In this document: positions 1 through 9,237 of the stretch, one piece after another
Layout: the number at the start of each line of letters is the position of its first letter
Position numbering within the stretch: position 1 is the first letter of the stretch
Source: Candidatus Zixiibacteriota bacterium
GTDB taxonomy: Bacteria > Zixibacteria > MSB-5A5 > SM1-73
DNA length: 32,916 bases
Assembly (NCBI GenBank): GCA_029933635.1
Contig: JAOZNS010000003.1
Span: 1-32,916 of the forward strand
Reading direction: 5' to 3'
The notes under the pieces: generated by a model
The model's input: the letters and a program-made list of their open reading frames with translations, nothing else
The model's database searches: none
What the model was told of the DNA's origin: nothing
Program-made: the position numbers and the translations under genes

Positions 1-1
1 A

Positions 2-922
2 AATTATCAATTGGGTTTTATCGTAACCGCCTGTTTTGTAATCAAAAATAATGTGAGATATTTTTACAGGATTAAGGCCATCTCCACTTCGGGAACATCT
101 CTATCGTTGCCCAGCAATCCAGCCTTTTCCAAGGTGCAATGGTTTGATCTTAGCAGGTTGACTTTATTTATCTTGGCGGTGATAATCGGGTTTGCCATCT
201 TTTATTTCATCAACAAAGCTAAGACCGGAAAGGAACTTTTCATCCGCAAGATCGCTGGGTTGGAGGCGGTGGATGATGCGGTTGGTCGGGCAACCGAGAT
301 GGGAAGGAAGATAATTTATATCCCCGGGATCATGGATATGGACAGCATGCAGACCATCGCTGGAGTGACCATCCTTGGAAGGGTGGCCAAGCTGGTAGCC
401 GAATACGAAGCCAAACTTGAGGTTCCTGTGTCGAGATCTCTGGTGATGGTAACCTGCAGAGAGGTGGTTAAGGAGGCATTTCTTAATGCTGGAAGACCGG
501 ATGCTTATAACGACAACATGGTGTATTACCTCACAGACGATCAGTTCGGCTATGCTGCGGCACTGGATGGACTCTTCTTAAGGGACAAACCTGCGGCTGT
601 TTTCCTTCAGGGTCAGTTTTATGCGGAGTCCCTCATCTTGGCTGAGACTGCCAACTCGGTGGGAGCCATCCAAATTGCTGGAACCGCCATGCCCACTCAG
701 CTTCCCTTTTTCGTCGCCGCCTGCGATTATACCCTAATAGGAGAGGAGCTATTTGCCGCCTCAGCCTATCTTTCTAAGGATCCCAAGCTTTTGGGAAGCC
801 TCAAAGGACAGGATGTGGGCAAGCTCATATTTCTTTTAACCATACTGGTAGGGGTTACCCTGCTTACCCTTAATTCTCTTTTAGGATGGAATCTCCCTGA
901 TTTGACCACCATACTATTCTAA
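2..922 (+). CDS. Cassette 1 protein A: DUF6754-like membrane protein with partial N-terminal FN3 domain; 5' end truncated by the window
   Basis: Frame is open to the window edge (aat tat caa before the listed TTG at 11). Residues VRYFYRIKAISTSG match the end of the FN3 domain in copy 2 (NFYYKVRANAERGSSES). Core shares DAVGRATEMG, AGRP(D/E)AY, FYAESLILAET and DYTLIGEELFAASAYL with the other two copies. Confidence 0.85.
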   Translation, partial: NYQLGFIVTACFVIKNNVRYFYRIKAISTSGTSLSLPSNPAFSKVQWFDLSRLTLFILAVIIGFAIFYFINKAKTGKELFIRKIAGLEAVDDAVGRATEMGRKIIYIPGIMDMDSMQTIAGVTILGRVAKLVAEYEAKLEVPVSRSLVMVTCREVVKEAFLNAGRPDAYNDNMVYYLTDDQFGYAAALDGLFLRDKPAAVFLQGQFYAESLILAETANSVGAIQIAGTAMPTQLPFFVAACDYTLIGEELFAASAYLSKDPKLLGSLKGQDVGKLIFLLTILVGVTLLTLNSLLGWNLPDLTTILF

Positions 923-938
923 GGAGTGAAGAAAGAAA

Positions 939-1589
939 ATGCGAAGAGAGGTTCCCTTAGTTTTGACCGCCATCGTGGGGCTGACTATGATAGTTGCCCA
1001 TTTCATCCCGCCCTTTAACATATTGAAGGACCTTTTCGAGGATTGGTTTTTCATAATAGCCGCATTTGCCATCTATTTGGGAGTTTTAAACCTGCTTAAG
1101 GTCAATGCGGATAAGGTTTATAAAAAGGAAAGGGATTGGCCCTTTGGGGTGGTGGTGATTTTGGGGTTTCTTCTGATAACCATAGTGGGGCTATTTTTCT
1201 CCGGAGGAGCCAAGCATTTCCTTGATCCGGGCACACCTTTCTTTTATCTGTATGATCATGTCTATTATCCACTTTCTGCCACCATGTTTGCCCTTCTGGC
1301 TTTCTTTGTCGCTTCAGCCTCTTATCGAGCTTTTCGAGCAAGGAACGTGGATGCCACCATGCTCTTGGTTGCTGCTTTTGTGTTGATGTTGGGGCGGGTC
1401 CCAGTTGGAGACTGGATCAGCGCCTGGCTTCCAGAGGGATACAGGTTAGGAGATGCGGCCGATTGGATTATGGATTTTCCTCAGACGGCGGGACAGAAGG
1501 CTATCATGATCGGCATAGCCTTAGGGGTGATCTCCTCGGCACTGAGGGTCATACTTGGACTGGAGAGGACCTATATGGGAGGGGAGTGA
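939..1589 (+). CDS. Cassette 1 protein B: polytopic membrane protein of unknown function
   Basis: aaggag RBS upstream; about six hydrophobic segments; paralogous to 4490-5107 and 7654-8274 (ATMF(A/S)LLAF..ASA.YRAFRAR; C-terminal G(L/I)ER(T/A)Y(M/L)G). Confidence 0.85.
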   Translation: MRREVPLVLTAIVGLTMIVAHFIPPFNILKDLFEDWFFIIAAFAIYLGVLNLLKVNADKVYKKERDWPFGVVVILGFLLITIVGLFFSGGAKHFLDPGTPFFYLYDHVYYPLSATMFALLAFFVASASYRAFRARNVDATMLLVAAFVLMLGRVPVGDWISAWLPEGYRLGDAADWIMDFPQTAGQKAIMIGIALGVISSALRVILGLERTYMGGE

Positions 1590-1595
1590 TCGAAG

Positions 1596-2462
1596 ATGAA
1601 CCAAAAGACCGACCAGAATGAAAAGAGTTTTTGGCAGACCCTTCTCAATATAGATCGAAGGATCATCTTTCTTTTCATCGCGGTTGCGGTTGCATTGCCG
1701 TTGTTCTTCAGAATTTCAATGCACATACCGGTGACTCCGGTGGCGCGAGGGGTATATGATGCCATAGAGAGCCTTCCTCCCGGCTCTAAAGTGTTAGTCT
1801 CGTTTGATTATGATCCCGGATCCATGCCGGAACTTCAGCCAATGGCTGAGGCATTCTTCCGCCATGCTTTCGGGAAGGATCTGAAGGTGATCATTATGGG
1901 ACTCTGGCCGCAGGGTCCCTTGCAGGCAAACATTGCCCTAAAGGAGGTCTTCAAGGACGAGGAGATAAGGGCGAAAAATCTTCAGTATGGCATAGATTAT
2001 GTCAATTTAGGATTCACCGCGGGCAACGAGGTGGTGATCGACCGAATGGGGCACAGCTTTGAGGAATCTTATCCTCAGGATAGCAGGGGAACGCCCCTTT
2101 CTCAAATTCCCCTGATGAGAGGCGTGAGGAGCTATGACAACATTGATCTGATATACAATCTTTCTGCCGGCTATCCGGGGACCCAGGAATGGGTGCAATA
2201 TGCGGTGGACGTTTTTCATGTGAAATTGGTTGCAGGCAATACCGCAGTTCAAGCACCCTCCATGTATCCTTATGTTCAGACGGGTCAACTGCTGGGGGTT
2301 CTGGGTGGGATGAAGGGTGGAGCTGAATACGAGGTTGCCATAGGGCGACCGGGAAAAGCAGTAAGATATATGTTCTCTCAAGCCATAGCTCATGCGGTGA
2401 TCTGTCTGTTCATCATCATAGGTAACTTGGCTTTCTTCTCGCTGAAAAAGAAGAGATCTTAG
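1596..2462 (+). CDS. Cassette 1 protein C: N- and C-terminally membrane-anchored protein with large extracytoplasmic domain
   Basis: RR before N-terminal TM and KKKR after C-terminal TM imply both ends cytoplasmic; conserved DYDPGSMPEL, DSRG, GQLLGVLGGMKGGAEYE. Confidence 0.85.
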   Translation: MNQKTDQNEKSFWQTLLNIDRRIIFLFIAVAVALPLFFRISMHIPVTPVARGVYDAIESLPPGSKVLVSFDYDPGSMPELQPMAEAFFRHAFGKDLKVIIMGLWPQGPLQANIALKEVFKDEEIRAKNLQYGIDYVNLGFTAGNEVVIDRMGHSFEESYPQDSRGTPLSQIPLMRGVRSYDNIDLIYNLSAGYPGTQEWVQYAVDVFHVKLVAGNTAVQAPSMYPYVQTGQLLGVLGGMKGGAEYEVAIGRPGKAVRYMFSQAIAHAVICLFIIIGNLAFFSLKKKRS

Positions 2463-2469
2463 CTGGAGG

Positions 2470-3135
2470 TTGACCATGAGTGGAGAAGCTGTGGGATTGT
2501 GGATCGGTGCCCTTTTGACCCTGGGAATTTTCAGCTTTCTATATAAAGATAACCCCTTCTATAAATTCTCCGAAGCTTTGTTTGTGGGCGTATCTGCTGG
2601 CTATTGGTTCGTGGTCACTTACTTCAATTACTTTTTACCCAAATTGGTGGATAACCTGACTTTGGCTTATACCGAGCTGGTCACCCATGGGAGGGTGGAC
2701 TATCACTGGGTTTACTTGGTGGGAGGAGCGCTGGGGATCTTGATGCTTTTGAGGCTTCTGCCCAAGGTGGGGTGGTTGTCCCGATGGTCTTTGGCTTTTG
2801 TGGTGGGAACCACCGCTGGACTGCAATTCACCCGTTACCTGCAGAGCAACGGAATAATTCAGGTGAAGGGAACCATTCTTCCCTTATTTGTTGGGGGAGA
2901 TCTGCATGCCACCATCGGCAACATTGTGATCGTGGTAGGAACATTCTGTGGCTTGATCTATTTCTTCTTCTCCAAGGAACATAAAGGCGCCTTTGGCGGA
3001 GCCGCTCGGTTGGGAGTATGGTTTTTGATGATTACCTTTGGAGCCTTATTCGGATACACGGTGATGAGCCGTATGTCGCTTTTGATCGGGAGGATGTATT
3101 ATCTTTTCCATTATTGGTTAGGTTTGATCGGATAA
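2470..3135 (+). CDS. Cassette 1 protein D: polytopic membrane protein of unknown function
   Basis: Conserved FLYKDNPFYK and GLIYFFFSKEHKG...GYTVMSRMSLLIGR motifs. First listed start is 2470; ATG at 2475 region gives the same frame start MTMSGEAVG. Confidence 0.85.
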   Translation: MTMSGEAVGLWIGALLTLGIFSFLYKDNPFYKFSEALFVGVSAGYWFVVTYFNYFLPKLVDNLTLAYTELVTHGRVDYHWVYLVGGALGILMLLRLLPKVGWLSRWSLAFVVGTTAGLQFTRYLQSNGIIQVKGTILPLFVGGDLHATIGNIVIVVGTFCGLIYFFFSKEHKGAFGGAARLGVWFLMITFGALFGYTVMSRMSLLIGRMYYLFHYWLGLIG

Positions 3136-3224
3136 GTTGGTTAAAGCGTTTAAGAGGAACGTAGATCGGATCGTTAAATTTTTTGGTTGCAAACACCCCA
3201 TTTTGGTCACTGGTAGAAGAGGTG

Positions 3225-4469
3225 ATGATGAAAAACAGAGTTGTTTTTTGCAATAAGTTTTTGTCAAGCTTGGTGGTGGGACTTTGGTTTCTCCTTCTGA
3301 TGGGGACCTCTTGGGCTCAACAGGCTCAGAGGATCTCAGCTGAAGATTCGTTGGCGCTGTTACCTTCCCCTCCTACTGAGGTGATGGCGAAAGATGCTCC
3401 CAATGATGGGGGACATGCTCTTTTGGTCACCTGGAAGCTTTCAGCTGACGATGGGGCAGGCAGAAACAACGTGATCTCTTATGAGATATTAAGATCGGAT
3501 AATCCGGACTCCGGTTTTGTGGTAAGGGGAATGGTGCCCGCGGGAACAAATACTTACAAGGATGAAGGGGTTAAGGAGAAGGATTCGGAGAATTATTTCC
3601 CCAGTCACAAAAATTTTTACTACAAGGTAAGGGCCAATGCAGAGAGGGGCTCATCCGAATCTGAGGTTTCCCCGCCAGCTTATGCTTATGGTCAGCTATT
3701 TCACACCGGCAAGACGGTAATCTTTGTGGCTTGTGTGCTCTTCTCGGTCTTCACCGTGATCTTTATCAGAAAAGCCAAGCGGGGAGAGGAGCTTTATGTG
3801 CGTCCCATTGCAGGAATCTCCGCTGTGGACGAAGCTATAGGCAGAGCGACCGAGATGGGAAAGCCGATCCTTTACATTCTGGGATTGGGAACGGCAGCGG
3901 AGATCGCAACAATCGCTTCCTTCACCATACTCTCTCGCATAGCCAAGATGACCGCAGAATATCGGACCCCCATTTTGGTTCCCTGCAGGGATCCCATAGT
4001 GATGATGGTGGCCCAAGAGACGGTGAAAGCCGCTTATCTGGATGCGGGAAGACCGGATATGTATAAGGAGGAAAACATCTACTACATCACCTCCATGCAG
4101 TTCGCCTATGTGGCCGCGGTGAACGGAATCATGTTGAGGGAAAGGCCGGCGACCAACTTCTATATGGGAAAATTCTATGCCGAATCTCTGATCCTGGCAG
4201 AAACCGGATCGGTGGCAGGGTCCATTCAGATCTCTGGCACAGATGAGATCGCTCAGATCCCCTTCTTCGTGGCCGCCACCGACTATACCTTGATTGGAGA
4301 GGAACTTTACGCCGCCTCCGCTTACTTGGGCAGAGAACCATTACTTTTGGGTTCGCTTAAGGCTCAGGATTGGGGAAAGGCTTTGGTGATGATCAGCCTG
4401 ATCTTGGGGGGGCTGGCGGCAACGTTTTCCCTTAATTTCTTTGTAAACCTGTTTGCGATAAAACTTTAA
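3225..4469 (+). CDS. Cassette 2 protein A: signal peptide + FN3 + TM + DUF6754-like domain
   Basis: ORF track begins at TTG 3183, but ATG ATG at 3225/3228 is preceded by agaggtg and followed by signal peptide (MKNRVVFCNKFLSSLVVGLWFLLLMGTSWAQQ). FN3 hallmarks: PPTEVMAKDA..LLVTWKLS...YEILRSD...FYYKVRA. Confidence 0.85.
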   Translation: MMKNRVVFCNKFLSSLVVGLWFLLLMGTSWAQQAQRISAEDSLALLPSPPTEVMAKDAPNDGGHALLVTWKLSADDGAGRNNVISYEILRSDNPDSGFVVRGMVPAGTNTYKDEGVKEKDSENYFPSHKNFYYKVRANAERGSSESEVSPPAYAYGQLFHTGKTVIFVACVLFSVFTVIFIRKAKRGEELYVRPIAGISAVDEAIGRATEMGKPILYILGLGTAAEIATIASFTILSRIAKMTAEYRTPILVPCRDPIVMMVAQETVKAAYLDAGRPDMYKEENIYYITSMQFAYVAAVNGIMLRERPATNFYMGKFYAESLILAETGSVAGSIQISGTDEIAQIPFFVAATDYTLIGEELYAASAYLGREPLLLGSLKAQDWGKALVMISLILGGLAATFSLNFFVNLFAIKL

Positions 4470-4489
4470 TCATCCAAGGGGTTTTAAGC

Positions 4490-5107
4490 ATGCGTGGACA
4501 GCTTCCCGTCGTAATCGTCTTCATCTCGGGCGTGTTCATGGCCGTTCAATACTTCATTCCCCACGATGCGGGAGTATTCTTTTATGAGTATGGATTGGAT
4601 TGGATCATTGTCATCGGAGTCTTTGCCATGCTTTTGGGCATCTGGAGCCTGTTTCGAGTTCAACTGGATAAGGTGACCAAGAAAGCTCCCGGGTGGGGAT
4701 ATAGCGTGGTGGCTTTGGGCGGGCTTTTTTTCATGCTGATCGGCGGTCCCTTATGGGGGATCGAGGAGGGAACCCCTTTTATGCAGGTCTTCTGGTATAT
4801 CTATACCCCCATTCAAGCCACCATGTTTTCCCTCTTGGCCTTCTATATCGCCTCTGCCGCCTATCGGGCTTTTCGGGCTAGAACCGTTCTGGCAACCATT
4901 CTGCTTCTGACCGCATTGGTGATCATGCTTCGTTTGATCCCCTTAGGACCCATCTCCGGTCCAAATCAGAAGTTAGCCACTTGGATCTTAATGGTTCCCA
5001 GCATGGCAGCCAATCGAGCCATCTTGATCGGGATAGGGTTGGGAATTGTAGCCACCTGTTTGAAGATCATCTTGGGGATTGAGAGAGCATATATGGGGCA
5101 CGATTAA
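4490..5107 (+). CDS. Cassette 2 protein B: polytopic membrane protein
   Basis: Paralogue of 939-1589: QATMFSLLAFYIASAAYRAFRAR; C-terminal GIERAYMGHD. Confidence 0.85.
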   Translation: MRGQLPVVIVFISGVFMAVQYFIPHDAGVFFYEYGLDWIIVIGVFAMLLGIWSLFRVQLDKVTKKAPGWGYSVVALGGLFFMLIGGPLWGIEEGTPFMQVFWYIYTPIQATMFSLLAFYIASAAYRAFRARTVLATILLLTALVIMLRLIPLGPISGPNQKLATWILMVPSMAANRAILIGIGLGIVATCLKIILGIERAYMGHD

Positions 5108-5124
5108 GTTGTTGGAGGCAAAAA

Positions 5125-5949
5125 ATGGATTTTTATGAAAGATTGATGAATTTGGATCGAAGGTGGGTTTATCTGGTGGTGGGTATAGCGGTAATCATCC
5201 CGGTTTTAAATCCCTTTCGGGTGCCCGTTTTCGTCACCCAAGAGGTTAAAGCTATTTACGATTTTGTGGAGAGCCTGGAGCCGGGAGATATTCTCTTTCT
5301 GGCGATTGATTATGATCCCCAAGCCATGGCAGAGGTTCATCCCATGGCAAGAGCCATCATGCGCCAATGTTTTTCCAAGGATATCAAACTCATCATTTCC
5401 GCGCTTTCGCAGAATGGACCAGGGATGGCGGAGCAATTGATAAGTGAGGTGGCAAAGGAGTATAATAAGAAGAGCGGAATAGATTATTGCTATCTGGGGT
5501 ATAAGCCTTATTTCGGCTTGGTCATTCTGGCGATGGGGCAGAATTTTAGAATTCCCTTTCCAGAGGACTACTATGGGGTTCCATTGGATTCCCTCCCCAT
5601 GATGCGGGGCGTCAGAAATTATGATGATGTTAAAGGGGTAATTGATATCTCCTCCGGCAACATAACCGATGCTTGGATCATATATGGCAATGGACGGTAC
5701 AACGTTAAATTAGCCATCGGGGTTACCGGAGTGATGACCGCCAATTATTATCCATTTTTAGCCTCCGGACAGATATTCGGTTTGATGGGAGGGCTTAAGG
5801 GGGCCTCGGAGTATGAGGCTCTCTCCAAAAAGGGAGATAGAGCCATCAAGATGATGAGCATCCAGACCACAGCTCACATCGTCATCATCCTGTTCATCGT
5901 GGCGGGCAACATCGGCTACTTCATGTCCCGAAGAAGGAAGGGAAAGTAA
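5125..5949 (+). CDS. Cassette 2 protein C: membrane-anchored extracytoplasmic-domain protein
   Basis: Paralogue of 1596-2462: DYDPQAMAEVHPMA, PMMRGVRNYDDV, SGQIFGLMGGLKGASEYE; terminal TM plus RRRKGK. Confidence 0.85.
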   Translation: MDFYERLMNLDRRWVYLVVGIAVIIPVLNPFRVPVFVTQEVKAIYDFVESLEPGDILFLAIDYDPQAMAEVHPMARAIMRQCFSKDIKLIISALSQNGPGMAEQLISEVAKEYNKKSGIDYCYLGYKPYFGLVILAMGQNFRIPFPEDYYGVPLDSLPMMRGVRNYDDVKGVIDISSGNITDAWIIYGNGRYNVKLAIGVTGVMTANYYPFLASGQIFGLMGGLKGASEYEALSKKGDRAIKMMSIQTTAHIVIILFIVAGNIGYFMSRRRKGK

Positions 5950-5959
5950 GGAGGAGAGA

Positions 5960-6598
5960 ATGGATCTGGGGACAATAATCTGGAACACCGTGGCACTTTT
6001 CTTGACCTTGTGTATATTTTCCTTCCTCTATAAGGATAATCCCTTTTATAAATTCGCAGAACATCTGGTGGTGGGAGTATCAGCCGGTTACTTCGCCATC
6101 ATCCTTTTCTATAACGGCTTCATTCCCAAGGTCTGGATACCTGTGGTCAAAAAGGGAGAGTGGTGGTATCTTTTACCGGCCATCCTTGGCTTTATGACCT
6201 GGACTCGTTTTTCGAAAAAATGGTCCTTTATCTCCCGGTTCTCCATCGCCTTTTATATGGGGATTGCGGTGGGCGTGGCTATGCCCTTGGAGATGCAACA
6301 GCGAGTGATTAAGCAACTTCACGCCAGCATGTTGCCCGTATATTTCACCAACGTGCAAGGTTTCTGGAACCTTCTTATTATTCTGGGGGTACTTTGTGGG
6401 TTGATTTATTTCTTTTTCTCCATGGAACACAAAGGAGTTGTGGGAGGAGCGGCCAGGCTTGGGATCTGGATTCTGATGATTGGATTCGGTGCAGGATTTG
6501 GATTGACCGTGATGGGAAGAATTTCCCTTCTGGCAGATAGAATAGAGTTCATGCGCGAATGGTATCTTATGCTAACCCAATTCATCTCCGGGGGGTGA
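5960..6598 (+). CDS. Cassette 2 protein D: polytopic membrane protein
   Basis: FSFLYKDNPFYKFAEHLVVGVSAGY and GLIYFFFSMEHKGVVGGAARLG motifs shared with copies 1 and 3; ggaggagaga RBS. Confidence 0.85.
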   Translation: MDLGTIIWNTVALFLTLCIFSFLYKDNPFYKFAEHLVVGVSAGYFAIILFYNGFIPKVWIPVVKKGEWWYLLPAILGFMTWTRFSKKWSFISRFSIAFYMGIAVGVAMPLEMQQRVIKQLHASMLPVYFTNVQGFWNLLIILGVLCGLIYFFFSMEHKGVVGGAARLGIWILMIGFGAGFGLTVMGRISLLADRIEFMREWYLMLTQFISGG

Positions 6599-6609
6599 GG
6601 CCTCATTTA

Positions 6610-6638
6610 TTGTTAGTTTAATTTTATCAGAATAAACT
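6610..6638 (+). promoter_or_regulatory. Possible weak sigma70-type promoter before cassette 3
   Basis: TTGTTA - 17 bp - TAAACT; each hexamer 4/6 to consensus. AT-rich 120-bp gap between D2 and A3. Confidence 0.25.
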
Positions 6639-6718
6639 CTAATTTCTTTTGCCCTAAATATTCTTCACACGATTATGGAGCCTGATGAATCAGGCAACTG
6701 CAATTTCCTTCTCTTTGT

Positions 6719-7591
6719 ATGAAGATTCTTACCCGTTTGAAACCATTTCTTTTCTTTTTCCTTCTGACGCTTTTGATGGATCCATCACTATCAGTTGCTG
6801 GGGAGGATTTGTCTAAGAGTTGGTTTAACCCTCACCGGGTAAACATGCTTTTGTTTTTGATCTTCTTTTTTGCGGTGATAATCTTTTTTATCGATCGAGC
6901 CAAAAAGGGCAAAAGTCTTTTCATCCGGAGGATTGCCGGATTGGATGCCATAGAGGAGGCGGTGGGAAGAGCCACAGAGATGGGCAAGCCGGTGCTTTAT
7001 ATCTCCGGAATAGAGGATGTGGACAATATTCAAACTGTAGCCTCCATGATAATTTTGGGCAACGTTGCCAAGATGGTGGCAAGCTATGATACCCCTTTGC
7101 TTGTTCCCATATGCCGACCTTTTGTGGTTCCGGTGGCGGAGGAGAGGGTGAAGGAGGGGTATGCCGCTGCTGGCAGACCGGAGGCATATAACCGAGACAA
7201 CGTTCGTTATATCTCCGATGAACAGTTCGCCTATGCGGCTGGAGTTCAGGGGATGATGCTTCGCGATCGCCCAGCGGCTAACCTGATGTTTGGTTCCTTT
7301 TTTGCTGAATCCCTGATGTTGGCTGAAACCGGTTTTCTGGCTGGCGCCATTCAGGTGGCAGGCACAGCCAACATTCATCAACTCCCCTTCTTTGTGGTGG
7401 CATGCGATTATACCATAATTGGGGAGGAACTTTTCGCTACCAGTGCCTACCTTTCCAAGGAGCCCAAGCTCTTGGGAAGCCTGAAAGGATCGGATTTAGC
7501 CAAAGCCATAATCATGGTGATTTTAGCCTTAGGCGCTATCCTGGAGACAGCCGGGATAACTCATTTCACACGCTGGTTTTTTATCGAATAA
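6719..7591 (+). CDS. Cassette 3 protein A: DUF6754-like membrane protein lacking FN3
   Basis: Signal-like N-terminus (FLFFFLLTLLMDPSLSVAGE), then only a short linker before the TM; core matches copies 1/2 (EEAVGRATEMG, AESLMLAETG, DYTIIGEELFATSAYLSKEPKLLGSLKG). Confidence 0.85.
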   Translation: MKILTRLKPFLFFFLLTLLMDPSLSVAGEDLSKSWFNPHRVNMLLFLIFFFAVIIFFIDRAKKGKSLFIRRIAGLDAIEEAVGRATEMGKPVLYISGIEDVDNIQTVASMIILGNVAKMVASYDTPLLVPICRPFVVPVAEERVKEGYAAAGRPEAYNRDNVRYISDEQFAYAAGVQGMMLRDRPAANLMFGSFFAESLMLAETGFLAGAIQVAGTANIHQLPFFVVACDYTIIGEELFATSAYLSKEPKLLGSLKGSDLAKAIIMVILALGAILETAGITHFTRWFFIE

Positions 7592-7653
7592 AATTTTTTA
7601 ACACAGGGTAAGTCTTACGGAAAGATAAGTCAATTTATTACAAAGGGGTTTGG

Positions 7654-8274
7654 ATGAGACGTGAGATCCCCATGGCGATCTGCTTTCTGGCTGGCTTGTC
7701 ATTCATCCTGGAATATTTCATTCCCCATCATAAGGTCCTTTCAATCTTTGAGACCTTCCGTCAGTGGGCCATAATCGTCATTGCTTTCGCCTATGTGTTA
7801 GGGATAGCCAATATAGTAAGAATCAACTATCATGTGATCCAGAAAAAGGGAAGGGACTGGCCCTATAAGATAATCCTGGTGATCTGCCTTTTCTCCATGA
7901 TCACTGTGGGGGTTTTTGGTGGCACAGGAGAGGGAACCGTTTTCGATTGGGTCTACTATCACGCTCAGTATCCTTTACAGGCAACCATGTTTTCGCTTCT
8001 GGCATTCTTCATCGCCTCGGCGGCATTTCGGGCCTTTAGGGTCCGGACCTTTCATGCATCCCTTCTGGCGGCAACCGCCATTTTGGTGATGATCGGAAGG
8101 GTGCCGGTGGGAGAGAGCATATGGAGGCATTTCCCCGACCTGACCGAGTGGATAATGAACGTCCCTCAACTGGCCGGGAAAAGAGCCATCATGATCGGCG
8201 CGGCTCTGGGTGCCATTTCAACTGCGCTTAAGGTTCTAACCGGTTTGGAAAGAACCTATCTGGGGGGAGAATAG
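7654..8274 (+). CDS. Cassette 3 protein B: polytopic membrane protein
   Basis: Paralogue: QATMFSLLAFFIASAAFRAFRVR; C-terminal GLERTYLGGE. Confidence 0.85.
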   Translation: MRREIPMAICFLAGLSFILEYFIPHHKVLSIFETFRQWAIIVIAFAYVLGIANIVRINYHVIQKKGRDWPYKIILVICLFSMITVGVFGGTGEGTVFDWVYYHAQYPLQATMFSLLAFFIASAAFRAFRVRTFHASLLAATAILVMIGRVPVGESIWRHFPDLTEWIMNVPQLAGKRAIMIGAALGAISTALKVLTGLERTYLGGE

Positions 8275-8358
8275 GAAACTCTTGTGGGAATTTAAAGATG
8301 ATTTATCTTTTAACTTTGGCATAGGTGAGGAAGGGCCAGAATCCTTCGAGGAAAAGAA

Positions 8359-9207
8359 GTGAAGAAATTTATGGAAAAACTTGAGCGGCTGGATAGAAGG
8401 GTGATATTTGTCTTTATTGCTATCTCCGTCGCTTTACCCTTACTTTTTCCGGTGTATTTGGATTTTTCCGTCACCCCCCCGGTTCAAAGTTTTTATGATG
8501 CTATAGAGAAGCTTCCTCCGGGCTCCAAGGTGTTGGTCTCCTGTGATTATGACCCCGGCTCCATGCCGGAGCTTTTTCCCATGAACGTGGCGGTATTTTA
8601 TCATCTCCTCTCCCGGGATCTTAAGGTCATCACCATTCAGCTTTGGGCCACCGGCACCCTTTTGGCAGAGCGAGCCATGACTGAGGTTTTAAAGGAGTTC
8701 CCGGAGAAGAAATATGGGCAGGACTGGGTGAATCTGGGGTTCAAGGAGGGAAGAGAGGTGGTGATGGTCTCAATGGGGACCAGCATACCGAAAACCTTTC
8801 CCACCGACTCACGTGGAAGCAAAGTGGAGGATATCCCCATCATGGAAGGGGTGAAAAATTTTGATGATTTCGCTCTTTTGGTGAATATATCTGGCGGTTT
8901 GCCGGGGACCAAAGAATGGGTGCTTCAGGTGCAATCCAGATACCATGTGAAGCTGGGCTCCGGATGCACGGCGGTCAGCGCACCGGAGTTTTACCCCTAT
9001 GTTCAATCAGGACAACTGGTGGGGCTTTTGGGGGGAATGAAGGGGGCGGCTGAATATGAGAAGTTGGTGAAAAGACCTGGAACCGCACAAAGAGGAATGG
9101 ACGCTCAGTCGGTCTCACATATCGTGGTCTTTTTGTTTATCCTGATCGGGAACATTGCCTATTTCTCAGTCAAGGGAACCAGGAAAAGACTTAAAGTTTC
9201 ACGATAG
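8359..9207 (+). CDS. Cassette 3 protein C: membrane-anchored extracytoplasmic-domain protein
   Basis: GTG start; paralogue: LPPGSKVLVSCDYDPGSMPELFPM, DSRGSKVEDIPIMEGV, SGQLVGLLGGMKGAAEYE. Confidence 0.85.
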   Translation: MKKFMEKLERLDRRVIFVFIAISVALPLLFPVYLDFSVTPPVQSFYDAIEKLPPGSKVLVSCDYDPGSMPELFPMNVAVFYHLLSRDLKVITIQLWATGTLLAERAMTEVLKEFPEKKYGQDWVNLGFKEGREVVMVSMGTSIPKTFPTDSRGSKVEDIPIMEGVKNFDDFALLVNISGGLPGTKEWVLQVQSRYHVKLGSGCTAVSAPEFYPYVQSGQLVGLLGGMKGAAEYEKLVKRPGTAQRGMDAQSVSHIVVFLFILIGNIAYFSVKGTRKRLKVSR

Positions 9208-9237
9208 TGCTTAAGTTTGAGTCGGGAGTAGAAGTTC

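Noticed and set aside
11-922. TTG start at 11 for A1
   Set aside because: Frame continues to the window edge and the FN3 domain is cut; the start is outside the window.
2007-2477. 156-aa antisense ORF opposite C1, and similar long antisense ORFs (e.g. 6791-7381, 3696-4016)
   Set aside because: Sense strand encodes conserved paralogous proteins; the antisense translations are low-complexity and share no consistent family.
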